From Campylobacterota bacterium (GTDB lineage Bacteria; Campylobacterota; Campylobacteria; Campylobacterales; Sulfurovaceae), in assembly GCA_013153825.1 (NCBI GenBank), contig JAADDP010000178.1, positions 1-10,026 of the forward strand: 10,026 nucleotides of DNA. The letters are read 5' to 3'. Shown here in pieces: positions 1 to 8,152 of the stretch. The notes under the pieces were generated by a model. It saw nothing but the letters and a program-made list of their open reading frames with translations. It made no database searches and had not been told where the DNA came from. Numbering within the stretch: the stretch's first letter is position 1; every line of letters begins with the position of its first letter. The position numbers and the translations under genes were made by a program.

Positions 1-4
1 CCAT
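1..4 (-). CDS. Start of the next operon gene, probably nuoH (partial)
   Basis: Only the ATG (complement of positions 2-4) and one further base are inside the window. The ATG lies 3 nt beyond the TAG stop of the second nuoG and is preceded by a strong GGGAGG Shine-Dalgarno 8 nt upstream, inside the end of that nuoG. In nuo operons nuoH, the quinone-site membrane subunit, follows nuoG, so nuoH is the expected product. That identity rests on gene order alone, since no protein sequence is visible. Confidence 0.45.
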
Positions 5-7
5 ACT

Positions 8-2341
8 CTATACCTCCCTAATAATTACTTTTTGGTATCTTGAAGCTCCAAAGAGTTCATATACATTCTCAGCACTCTTAAAATCTGGAATGGCAACAAT
101 ATCTCCAGCCATTCTATCGTCTACAATCACATCTAGCTCTAAGTTTCCACTATCTAGCTCAACTATAACTCTCTTAGAGAGCTTTTTAGCCATCTCTGGA
201 CTCACATATAGCCCAAACTCCTCAAATATCTGGTGAGCCTTATTGGTAAAGTCATTAAACTGTCTTTGTGGATTACATCTATATGCAATTTGCCCATCTA
301 AAACAATCTTATCATCAAATTTCTCTATCTTAGATGGCTTTGGTTCAACCTCAACTACATCTAATCTATATCCTCTATCCTCCGTTCCATCATTTAGATA
401 TCGATTTGGAAGAGCATCAAACTCAATAGCCTTGAATCCTTTGGATTTTGGAAGGTGTGGAGTCCACTCAATTGTCAACTCTGGAGCATCGATTAACTCT
501 TGAACTATATCATTTAGAACATACCCATCATAATCTAATGCCACATTTGTTGGGAGAACTCTCTTGTTCATATTTGTAAATGTCCCCTCCTGCTGATTTA
601 GTGCTGGTATATCTAAATCCCCATCACCTAAAGCAGATAGTCTAAAGTCTCCAAGAGCGTTATATCCAACTGTATATCCATTCGCCTCATCATCTAAATC
701 ACAGATTAGAGCCACACCTAGAGAGTTAGTCTTTGGTGGAACCATAGCCACTTTTACAGGAGAGTAGTTCTCTAGTGCCACAATTAGATTTGCAATATTT
801 TTTGCTCTCTTGTGGAAGTATAAATCCTCTCCCACTATTAGGGCAAAACTCTCTTTCTTCTTCATCATCTTTGTAAATGCTTTGTCAAACTTAGCACTAT
901 CTTTTCCAAGAGCCTCTAGTAGCTTCTCTCTATCCAACTGCTCTTTTATCTCTTTTGGAAGCTTATCCTTATCTGCAAATAGCTCAAGTAGTAGAAGTAG
1001 TCCAAGCTCCTCTTCTCCAACCTTATGGGTAAACATCTCAATATTTTTTCCAAATGTTGGAACTAGATTATCTCCTACAGGGTGAAAATAGAAACCTGCA
1101 CCCTTATTTAACTTCTGAACATTATTAAAGGCGTATCTAGCATTTGGATTATCATTTCTAAGAGAGATACCAAGACTAATTACAAAATCACTCCCCATAA
1201 CCTGCTTAAAATCTAATGTATATAGCGATTTTCCAGATGCCTCTTTATAGAACTCTAAGAATATCTGAAATGCTCTAGCCTCTCTATTTATGAGCTTAAC
1301 CCCCAACTTCTCTTTTAGAGTCTGAAGCATCAGTGCCTCTTCATTTGTAATAACTGAGGTGAAGTTGATAACCTTAGCCTTTTTAAATGCCTCTATTGCC
1401 TTTGTAAATGCTTTAGGGTCTCTCTTTGCATCTCTATTCTCAAAGTCATAACCAAATCTACCAGCCCCACAGAGTGATACATAGTGGAACTCATTTGTAA
1501 CTCTATAAATCTTCTCTCTTCTATCGGATATAGAGGTTGGCTTCACCTCATAGTATATCTGACATCCACTACTACAGTGGGCACATGTTGCAGGAACTCT
1601 CTTTAAATCCCAAGCATTTGTCGTATATTGGAAATCTCTACTAACTAAAGCCCCAACAGGACATACAGCCACACACTCCCCACAATCGCTACAGTTTGTA
1701 TACTCTGTCCCATTGCTTGGAGCAATAATTGACTTTTGAAGCTTATTCCACATAGCGTAAGCATCTTTTGGCATTGAACCCTTTAGAGCTTTATCTAGTG
1801 CTGGACCTCCACGCTTTGTGGTCTTAATTGCAGAGTCTCCAATCATATCTTTACAGACAGTTGTACACCTCTCACACACAATACAGAGTCCTGCATCATA
1901 GTGCAGAACACTACTCCAGTTTTTTGTCTCTCTCTTTGTATCTGCTATAGTGTAGCTTTGTGAATCGACCTCAAGCTCTAGTGTATAGTTTTGTAACTCA
2001 CACTCTCCACTCTGGTCACAAACCCCACACTGTAGAGGGTGATTTACATCGTAAACCTCCATAATTGCTCTACGCTCTTTTAGGATATTTGGAGTATCAA
2101 CTGTAATCTCCATCCCATCTTTAACCTTAGCATTACATGCGTAAACCTGCTTTCCATCTGCCTCAACTAGACATATTCTACAAGCCAATGTAGGAGAACA
2201 TCTAGTTAAGTAGCAGATAGCAGGAATAAATAGATTATTGGCACGAGCAGCATTTAGGATATACTCACCCTCTCTAGCCTTATACTCAACACCATCTATC
2301 TTAATGCTAACCATATTATGTTTTGTTTCGATTTCACTCAT
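8..2341 (-). CDS. nuoG: NuoG paralogue 2: complex I Fe-S subunit with an additional 4Fe-4S cluster
   Basis: Electron-wire subunit of the complex I peripheral arm, cytoplasmic face of the membrane; 777 residues. In order: a 2Fe-2S ferredoxin domain with ligands Cys43, 54, 57 and 69 (cluster N1b); His101/Cys105/Cys108/Cys114 (His-Cys3 cluster N5); a pair of CxxCxxCxxxC motifs at Cys153/156/159/163 and Cys217/220/223/227; then CxxCxxxC...C at Cys253/256/260/291 (cluster N7); and a degenerate molybdopterin-oxidoreductase-like remainder. Standard NuoG binds a single N4 cluster where this protein has a two-cluster ferredoxin arrangement like that of [FeFe] hydrogenases and NADP-reducing hydrogenase subunits, so one more 4Fe-4S cluster is predicted. 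The start is chosen by an AGGA Shine-Dalgarno 7 nt upstream; the in-frame Met10 has none. It begins 1 nt after the stop of the preceding nuoG, with which it shares long conserved blocks. Confidence in the family is high; its exact place in the complex is inferred. Confidence 0.93.
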   Translation of the reverse strand: MSEIETKHNMVSIKIDGVEYKAREGEYILNAARANNLFIPAICYLTRCSPTLACRICLVEADGKQVYACNAKVKDGMEITVDTPNILKERRAIMEVYDVNHPLQCGVCDQSGECELQNYTLELEVDSQSYTIADTKRETKNWSSVLHYDAGLCIVCERCTTVCKDMIGDSAIKTTKRGGPALDKALKGSMPKDAYAMWNKLQKSIIAPSNGTEYTNCSDCGECVAVCPVGALVSRDFQYTTNAWDLKRVPATCAHCSSGCQIYYEVKPTSISDRREKIYRVTNEFHYVSLCGAGRFGYDFENRDAKRDPKAFTKAIEAFKKAKVINFTSVITNEEALMLQTLKEKLGVKLINREARAFQIFLEFYKEASGKSLYTLDFKQVMGSDFVISLGISLRNDNPNARYAFNNVQKLNKGAGFYFHPVGDNLVPTFGKNIEMFTHKVGEEELGLLLLLELFADKDKLPKEIKEQLDREKLLEALGKDSAKFDKAFTKMMKKKESFALIVGEDLYFHKRAKNIANLIVALENYSPVKVAMVPPKTNSLGVALICDLDDEANGYTVGYNALGDFRLSALGDGDLDIPALNQQEGTFTNMNKRVLPTNVALDYDGYVLNDIVQELIDAPELTIEWTPHLPKSKGFKAIEFDALPNRYLNDGTEDRGYRLDVVEVEPKPSKIEKFDDKIVLDGQIAYRCNPQRQFNDFTNKAHQIFEEFGLYVSPEMAKKLSKRVIVELDSGNLELDVIVDDRMAGDIVAIPDFKSAENVYELFGASRYQKVIIREV
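13..18 (-). promoter_or_regulatory. Ribosome binding site of the gene entering at the left edge
   Basis: Minus-strand GGGAGG sits 8 nt before the ATG at 4-2, within the last codons of the second nuoG. It is the main evidence that translation of another gene begins at the window edge and that the operon continues to the left. Confidence 0.6.
1997..2031. repeat. 35-nt block identical to 4239-4273 (nuoG2 copy)
   Basis: This stretch encodes the N5 cluster region (CGVCDQSGECEL) of NuoG2 and is base-for-base identical to positions 4239-4273 in NuoG1. It is a direct repeat between paralogues, not a mobile element. Confidence 0.8.
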
Positions 2342-2342
2342 A

Positions 2343-4574
2343 TTAGCTTCCTACTCTCTCTAATCTTCTAAATCTGTAAGAGGATAACAAAGCAGAACTT
2401 AATCCCAAATCATAAGTAGGATTAATAGCTATTGTCCCTTTTAAAGATGTATCAATCTTAAACACTCTATTGAACAATACTCCATCAATTTCAAAAGAAA
2501 TCTCATCTCCATCTTGTAGTTTTGAAGCAATAGAAAACTGTTTTGAGCCTAAAAGGTATATATTCTGCTTTAGAAGTTCAGATTTTGCTGTAAATGGAGA
2601 GAAGTGTTCCTGTGGGTTACAGTTATATATAACCGCCCCATCAATCCCATCACTCTCAACTGGCTCATCTAAAACTCCATCTATCTTAGTCGATATAGGC
2701 TCTAAGATATAGCCCCTCTTCTCCTCTCCTGTTAGCTCAAAATGGTTTGGTAGAGCATCAAACTCCACTGCTCTAAAGCCTCTATTCTCTGGTAATCTAC
2801 TGGTATAATCTACCGTCCACTCACTCTTTAACCCCAGAGCATTTGCGATATCATTTAGAGTATATCCACCATAATCTACTGCCACATTTAGAGGCACAAC
2901 TCTCTTATCTATTGATGTCGTAGTTCCCTCCTGCTGAATTAGAGATGGCATATCTAAATCTCCACCTCCCAAAGCAGATAGAGTAAAGTCACCTTTCACA
3001 TTATATCCTATGGTGTAACCCTCTACCTCATCATCTAAATCACAAATCAAACTAACTCCAAGTCCATTTGTAGCTGGAGGGATAACTATTAGATTAAAAT
3101 TGAAATATCTCTCAAGCAGTGCGATATATTTTGCGATACTATCGGCTCTTGAGCTTCTATATAGGTCTGCTCCAACAACTAAAGAGAACTCTCTCCTCTT
3201 CTCAAAAGATTTTACAAGTTGCTCAAGCTCCTCCTCTCCAATATTTGTATCAGCAGATATATTTCCAATATCTAGCTCATCTAAAAGCTCTTTAATATCT
3301 GAAGGTAGATTTTTATCTCTCAATAGAGTATATGCTAAAAGTGCTATAACGCCCTCTTCGGTATTTGGCTCATACTTTATAAATTGAGTTACAATATTTT
3401 TAATATTTATATCCTCAATTGGGTGCATATATACAACTCTAGCCTTCTTATGTTTACTCGCCATATTTATATGATACTTTGTAATTGGAGAGTCATCATT
3501 TACTCTTGTTCCAAATACCACTATGGCATCTGATTTTTTTAGAGTTTTTAAATCTCCACCATAAAGGCTCTTTCCACTTATACTACTATAAGCACTCATA
3601 AATTTCTGAAATGCTCTAGCATCATGAGAGATTAATCTATATCCAAACTTCTCTTTTAACTTTTGGAGTATTAGAGCCTCTTCATTTGTAATCTCATCAG
3701 CAAATATGATACTTTTTGCCTTTTTAAAAGCATCTATTGCCTTTTGAAACTGCTCTCTATCCCTTTTTACATTCTCATTTGCAAAATCAAATCCATATCT
3801 ACTAGCACTACACATTGTGCTAAACTCTGCCTCATTTGAGGTTCTATAGACTTTTCCATGTTTAACCTCATATGTCACATCGTGTCCAGCTTCACAGTGT
3901 GGACAAGATGATGGGATTTTCTTAAGCTCCCAAGCATTTGCACTATATTTAAAGTGTCTATCAACTAAAGCCCCAACAGGACATACAGCAGCAGCCTCTC
4001 CAAGAGTTGCAAAGTCTCTATCTCTCTTTACATTCTCAATAACAGATGAGTATCCACCAAACTTAACCTTTAGTGCCTCATCTCCTGTAATCTCAGTAGA
4101 TACCCTTACACACTTCTCACACATAATACATAGAGATGGGTCATATGAGACATATCCCCAATTCTCAACTGGTCTAAATTGGTCTCTTGCTGTAAAGTTC
4201 TGCTCTGCTACCTCAAACTCCATAGTCTTATTTTGAAGCTCACACTCTCCACTCTGGTCACAAACCCCACACTCTAGTGGATGGTTCACATTGTAGAGCT
4301 TCATAATATTTTGTCTCTCTTTGAAAAGCTCTGGAGTGTTGGTATTGACCTCTATCCCATCAACTGCCTTCTCTTGACAAGATAGGATAAATCCATCAAC
4401 ACCTTTTACATCTACAACACACATTCTACAAGAGGCAATAGGTAGAGTCTTTGTGAGATAACACATGGTTGGGATATATATACCATGCTCTCTTGCTATC
4501 TCTAATATGGTCTGTCCAAATTTACCCTTACACTCTTTTCCATCTATGGTAATAGTTATATCTCTTCTCTTCAT
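2343..4574 (-). CDS. nuoG: NuoG paralogue 1: complex I Fe-S subunit with altered N7 site
   Basis: Complex I peripheral-arm subunit carrying electrons from the input flavoprotein towards NuoI/NuoB; 743 residues from the chosen start. Visible ligands: Cys38/49/52/66 (2Fe-2S N1b), His98/Cys102/Cys105/Cys111 (N5), Cys149/152/155 plus Cys198 (single 4Fe-4S N4), and Cys224/227...255 of the N7 motif, where the third ligand position is His231 instead of Cys. The rest is a molybdopterin-oxidoreductase-like fold with no recognisable cofactor site. An upstream in-frame ATG at 4613 would add 13 residues lying inside the preceding gene. I prefer the ATG at 4574 because it overlaps the TGA of the flavoprotein gene by one base (TGATG) and the protein then begins directly at the ferredoxin beta-strand. 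The Shine-Dalgarno is weak (GGTGG), so translation is probably coupled. Its C-terminal half aligns by eye with NuoG2 over a shared LICDLDDE...GY block and a shared LNDI stretch, implying an old duplication. Confidence 0.93.
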   Translation of the reverse strand: MKRRDITITIDGKECKGKFGQTILEIAREHGIYIPTMCYLTKTLPIASCRMCVVDVKGVDGFILSCQEKAVDGIEVNTNTPELFKERQNIMKLYNVNHPLECGVCDQSGECELQNKTMEFEVAEQNFTARDQFRPVENWGYVSYDPSLCIMCEKCVRVSTEITGDEALKVKFGGYSSVIENVKRDRDFATLGEAAAVCPVGALVDRHFKYSANAWELKKIPSSCPHCEAGHDVTYEVKHGKVYRTSNEAEFSTMCSASRYGFDFANENVKRDREQFQKAIDAFKKAKSIIFADEITNEEALILQKLKEKFGYRLISHDARAFQKFMSAYSSISGKSLYGGDLKTLKKSDAIVVFGTRVNDDSPITKYHINMASKHKKARVVYMHPIEDINIKNIVTQFIKYEPNTEEGVIALLAYTLLRDKNLPSDIKELLDELDIGNISADTNIGEEELEQLVKSFEKRREFSLVVGADLYRSSRADSIAKYIALLERYFNFNLIVIPPATNGLGVSLICDLDDEVEGYTIGYNVKGDFTLSALGGGDLDMPSLIQQEGTTTSIDKRVVPLNVAVDYGGYTLNDIANALGLKSEWTVDYTSRLPENRGFRAVEFDALPNHFELTGEEKRGYILEPISTKIDGVLDEPVESDGIDGAVIYNCNPQEHFSPFTAKSELLKQNIYLLGSKQFSIASKLQDGDEISFEIDGVLFNRVFKIDTSLKGTIAINPTYDLGLSSALLSSYRFRRLERVGS
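4239..4273. repeat. 35-nt block identical to 1997-2031 (nuoG1 copy)
   Basis: NuoG1 copy of the repeat encoding the N5 cluster ligands; identical including synonymous positions. A second shared block of 27 nt lies at 3963-3989 and 1643-1669, over the CPVGALV segment. Confidence 0.8.
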
Positions 4575-6589
4575 CACACTGCCACCATCGATATGTAATA
4601 ACATCGCATACAACGCTCTGCCTCTGCTATCGCCTCTTCACCAGTAAACCCTAGATTTACCTCTCTATTGTTTGTTTTTCTCTCTTCTACATCTAACTTT
4701 TCACTAACCTGTCTTGGGAGTCCTGCAATCCAACCTGTCACCTTCTCACTCTTATTATAGACTTTAAGTTTAGATAGGTGGTCTTCCATAATCTCCTCAT
4801 CAGTTAGCTCACACTTTCCACCATTATAGATATATCTACTAATTACAGATGCAGCTCTCTTTGCCTGTCCTACTGCATTTACAATAGTCATAGGCCCATA
4901 CTCACAATCTCCACCTGCAAATACTCCATCTCTAGATGTCATAAAATCTTTTCCATTGGTAAGAAGAGTTCCCCAAGATGTGAGTTTCATATCCCACTCT
5001 TCAGGTAGAAGTGATAGGTCTGCCGATTGAGAAACAGCAGGAATTAGATAGTCACACTCTATCTCAAAGTCTGCCCCTTCAATCTTCTCTAGCTTTGGTC
5101 GTCCACCATCTGGATTTGGAACTAGCTCAAATCTATTAACTTTAAGCTTCTCAATCCTCTCTCCATTATCGATTATCTCCTCAATTGCAGAGTAGAATAT
5201 AAACTCAACACCCTCTTCAACTGCTTCGTGATACTCCTCATAGGTTGTATTTCTAATGATGGTTTTTTCATCTCTTCTATAGAGCATAATTACCTTTTTT
5301 GCCCCCTCTCTAATGGAGCATCTAACAACATCCATAGATGTAAATCCACCACCAACACAGACTACAACCTTATCTTTTAACTCATTTGATGCAGGGCTTC
5401 CTATACCATACTTATTCCATAGGTTTACCTTATCAAGCATTGAGATAGCTCCCCAATATCCACCCATATTTGGGTTCTCATTTTTAGCTCTGACCTTTTT
5501 AGATAGTCTTGTTCCAAAACCTAAAAATACTGCATCATAATCTCTATCTAGCTCTCTTAGCTTCTCTGCATCAACTCTACAGTTATTTGTGATTGATACA
5601 GCCTCCATTCCAAGCACTAAATCTATATCTTTTTGATATTTAGATATTGGCATTCTATACTCAGGAACTCCAACTGCTACCTCTCCACCATTTACAGGAA
5701 GCTCTTCAAATATATCTACCTTTATCCCCTCTAGTGCTAGATAGTATGCAACTGTAAGCCCTGCAGGTCCTGCCCCTACTACTGCCACTTTTTTACCATC
5801 ATTTCTTAAAGGCTTTGGCTCTTTTGGGTGTAGCCAAGATAGCCCATGGTCTGTCTCATAATCTGCACCAAGCCTCTTTAACTCCATAATAGATATAGGC
5901 TCATCTAAATTTGCTCTTCTACAAGCATCTTCACAAGGGTGAGGGCAGACTCTTCCACAGGTATGTGCTAGAGGCATAGTCTGCCTTGTAGCCTTTAGAG
6001 AGTCCTCAAACTGCATATCTCTAACACCCTCAATATATGCTGGAATATCTACATGGGCTGGACACATATCACTACACGGGGCTGTAACTTTTGCTATGTA
6101 GTTGATGCTCTTATTATCATAATGTTTAGATTTAACCTGCTCACTTATACACCTATCAAACTGCTCTTTATAGTGTTCCATTAGGTCTAAGATTGGCTTT
6201 GGAACTGTTCTACCAATTTCACACTTTGAGGTCTTCATCATAGTTTGGCTAATCTCTTTTAGGTGGGCAATATCATCAAAGCTCCCCTCACCTCTTGCTA
6301 TCTTATCGAGTAAGTCATATAGAACCTTACCTCCCCATCTACCAGGAGCACACCTTCCACAAGCTTCACTATACTCTTGATATTGAGCAGAGTATCTACA
6401 AGCAAGTTCCACTGCATCAATATCCTCATCAAATATAGCCACTCCATCCCAACCAATAAAGGCTTTAGAGTCTCTCTCTCCATGATAGGTCTCTGGCAGT
6501 TTAAAGTTTGACTCACTCCACTCACTAGATGGTTTACCACGATTATCGATAAACTCACCCTGCCAAGTAGAGAAAACTAATTTTGCCAT
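4574..6589 (-). CDS. GltD-type FAD/NAD(P) iron-sulfur oxidoreductase in the nuoF position
   Basis: Predicted electron-input subunit replacing NADH-binding NuoF; 671 residues, cytoplasmic. Residues about 60-145 resemble the C-terminal 4Fe-4S domain of NuoF (SEACGRC, then a helical stretch ending at Cys123), but the third Cys of the N3 motif is Gly83; Cys64 is nearby. Residues about 165-240 form a Fer4_20-like segment with Cys172, 176, 211, 215, 219 and 223. A FAD Rossmann motif (VAVVGAGPAGL, 268-278), an NAD(P) Rossmann motif (GGGFTSMD, 413-420, followed by YRRDE) and the distal FAD motif (AGGDCEYGP, 558-566) match glutamate synthase small subunit, NfnB and DsrL relatives. A CxxC (660/663) lies 8 residues from the C-terminus. 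The NuoF NADH/FMN-binding N-terminal domain is absent. It starts one base into the NuoE-like stop (TAATG) and ends overlapping nuoG1. Physiological donor (NADPH, NADH or ferredoxin) cannot be decided from sequence. Automated annotation may call it a glutamate synthase subunit, which the context contradicts. Confidence 0.88.
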   Translation of the reverse strand: MAKLVFSTWQGEFIDNRGKPSSEWSESNFKLPETYHGERDSKAFIGWDGVAIFDEDIDAVELACRYSAQYQEYSEACGRCAPGRWGGKVLYDLLDKIARGEGSFDDIAHLKEISQTMMKTSKCEIGRTVPKPILDLMEHYKEQFDRCISEQVKSKHYDNKSINYIAKVTAPCSDMCPAHVDIPAYIEGVRDMQFEDSLKATRQTMPLAHTCGRVCPHPCEDACRRANLDEPISIMELKRLGADYETDHGLSWLHPKEPKPLRNDGKKVAVVGAGPAGLTVAYYLALEGIKVDIFEELPVNGGEVAVGVPEYRMPISKYQKDIDLVLGMEAVSITNNCRVDAEKLRELDRDYDAVFLGFGTRLSKKVRAKNENPNMGGYWGAISMLDKVNLWNKYGIGSPASNELKDKVVVCVGGGFTSMDVVRCSIREGAKKVIMLYRRDEKTIIRNTTYEEYHEAVEEGVEFIFYSAIEEIIDNGERIEKLKVNRFELVPNPDGGRPKLEKIEGADFEIECDYLIPAVSQSADLSLLPEEWDMKLTSWGTLLTNGKDFMTSRDGVFAGGDCEYGPMTIVNAVGQAKRAASVISRYIYNGGKCELTDEEIMEDHLSKLKVYNKSEKVTGWIAGLPRQVSEKLDVEERKTNNREVNLGFTGEEAIAEAERCMRCYYISMVAV

Positions 6590-6903
6590 TACTTAGCCTT
6601 TTTAGTTTCTGTCTTTGTAGAGGTCTCCTCTTCTGCTCTATTTGCCTCCTCTCTCCTCTTCTCTATTGTAGCTCTATCCAAACGCTTAACAACAATAGTC
6701 CAATCAACCTCGTTAAATTTTAAAGAGTTCATAAGCTCATGCCCCAACTCTTTTATGTAATCTGCACTCTTTTGAATATGTGAGAAGTCTCCAACCTCAA
6801 ATAGAAAAATTCCAACCTCTCCAACTCTCAAGTCGCTCTCAATTAACTCTCCCATTCGACCATAGAAGTCATCTTTTAGGTGTCTTAAATCGTATCTCTT
6901 CAT
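6589..6903 (-). CDS. Small cysteine-free protein in the nuoE position
   Basis: A 104-residue protein between nuoD and the flavoprotein gene. It contains no cysteine, so it cannot hold the 2Fe-2S cluster (N1a) that defines true NuoE. Residues 1-73 look like a compact alpha/beta fold (a hydrophobic strand around GEVGIFLFEVGDF, 28-40, and another at DWTIVVKRL); residues 74-104 are a charged, Lys/Glu/Thr-rich tail, probably disordered. The location matches the short protein that replaces NuoE in Campylobacter and Helicobacter nuo operons (Cj1575c/HP1264 type), and I infer homology. Likely role: an adaptor docking the flavoprotein onto NuoG or NuoD. The start is well supported by AGGAGG, which overlaps the TAG stop of nuoD, 9 nt upstream of this ATG. 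The stop overlaps the next ATG by one base. Confidence 0.82.
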   Translation of the reverse strand: MKRYDLRHLKDDFYGRMGELIESDLRVGEVGIFLFEVGDFSHIQKSADYIKELGHELMNSLKFNEVDWTIVVKRLDRATIEKRREEANRAEEETSTKTETKKAK

Positions 6904-6912
6904 TCTCCCCTC

Positions 6913-8142
6913 CTATCGGTCAACTTCACCAAATACAATATTGGTTGAACCAATGATTGTTACAACATCAGCCAAATATGTGCCAACTAAAAGCTCTTGT
7001 AGAAGCCCTGTGTGGAAAAAGCTTGGTGCTCTACACTTTAATCTATATGCGTATGGCTCACCTTCCGATTTAATATAGAAGCCTAGCTCACCCTTTGGAG
7101 ACTCTGTTGGTGCATAAACCTCACCCTTTGGTGGTCTCATACCTTGAGTCACAAGCACAAAGTGTTGCATTAGTGCGTAATTTTGGGTCATTATCTCCTC
7201 TTTTGGAGCAGAGATATATTTTGGAGCATGTGCCATTAGCTGTGGCTCAGTCTCATCATACATCATAATCAACTGTCTTAAAATCTTTGTGGACTCCAAC
7301 ATCTCAGCCATATAGAGTCTATATCTCCCATAACTATCATTTGTATCAGCTACTGGAATATCAAAATCCAACTCATCATATAGCTCATATGGCTCCTCTT
7401 TTCTAACATCATAAGCGATACCTGAACCTCTTAACATAGGTCCTGTACAACCCCAACTTAGAGCATCTTCTGGAGATAGAACCCCTACATTTTCTAGTCT
7501 CATTCTCCAAATTCTATTATCCTCAAGTAGAGCATTATATGTGATTTTTACCTCTTTATCTACATTATCACAGAACTCTCTAAGGTTAATCATAAAATCA
7601 TCTGGTAAATCTAGTGGAACTCCCCCAATTCTAACAGCACTATGAGTTAATCTTGCTCCACAGTAATCCTCCATTAAGTCCATTGCAAACTCTCTCTCCC
7701 TAAATGCGTATAGGAATACAGACATAGCCCCAACATCTAGTGCATGGGTGGCAATAAAGAATAGGTGAGAGATAATTCTATTTAACTCTAGAAGGATTGT
7801 TCTAATAACTTGGGCTCTTCTTGGAACCTCAACTCCCAAAAGTCTCTCAACAGCTAGAGCATAAGCGTAGTTATTTGAGGTTGAAGCGATATAGTCCAAT
7901 CTATCTGTAGTTGGCAAAAACTCATTATAGGTCATATTCTCTGCCATCTTCTCTATACCACGATGTAGATAACCGATATCTGGATACGCCTTTACAACCT
8001 GCTCTCCATCTAACTCTAAAACAAGTCTCAACTGACCATGAGCTGAAGGGTGCTGTGGTCCAAAGTTGATAACCATGGTGTTATCTTCTCTCTCAAAGTT
8101 TAAATTCTCAAAAAAGGGGGTTAGTTTATTTACTTCTTGCAT
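6913..8142 (-). CDS. nuoD: NuoD, 49-kDa subunit of complex I
   Basis: Q-module subunit forming, with NuoB, the quinone-reduction site; 409 residues, usual length for an unfused NuoD. It carries the family signatures [15 protein letters not shown] (26-40), HRGIEK (60-65) and the C-terminal [12 protein letters not shown]. Aligning by eye with the Thermus subunit, His35 and Tyr84 correspond to the quinone-headgroup ligands His38 and Tyr87, so the site looks intact. Campylobacterota normally use menaquinone, so that is the likely acceptor. The start has an AGAGGAG Shine-Dalgarno overlapping the nuoC stop, 5 nt before the ATG; the gap to nuoC is 10 nt. nuoC and nuoD are separate genes here, unlike the fused nuoCD of enterobacteria. 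Confidence 0.98.
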   Translation of the reverse strand: MQEVNKLTPFFENLNFEREDNTMVINFGPQHPSAHGQLRLVLELDGEQVVKAYPDIGYLHRGIEKMAENMTYNEFLPTTDRLDYIASTSNNYAYALAVERLLGVEVPRRAQVIRTILLELNRIISHLFFIATHALDVGAMSVFLYAFREREFAMDLMEDYCGARLTHSAVRIGGVPLDLPDDFMINLREFCDNVDKEVKITYNALLEDNRIWRMRLENVGVLSPEDALSWGCTGPMLRGSGIAYDVRKEEPYELYDELDFDIPVADTNDSYGRYRLYMAEMLESTKILRQLIMMYDETEPQLMAHAPKYISAPKEEIMTQNYALMQHFVLVTQGMRPPKGEVYAPTESPKGELGFYIKSEGEPYAYRLKCRAPSFFHTGLLQELLVGTYLADVVTIIGSTNIVFGEVDR

Positions 8143-8152
8143 CGCAACTCCT

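Noticed and set aside
243..1085. Open plus-strand frames of about 90 codons opposite nuoG2
   Set aside because: They are Ser/Pro-rich mirror translations of GAG/AGA-rich minus-strand coding sequence, with no family resemblance or ribosome binding site, and lie wholly inside a certain gene. The same applies to plus-strand frames near 2470-2712, 3100-3387, 4465-4647, 5313-5540 and 9113-9439, and to the minus-strand frame at 6298-6558.
4574..6589. Annotation of the flavoprotein as glutamate synthase small subunit (gltD)
   Set aside because: The NuoF-like N-terminal Fe-S segment and its position between the nuoE-like gene and nuoG, with overlapping stops and starts, tie it to complex I.
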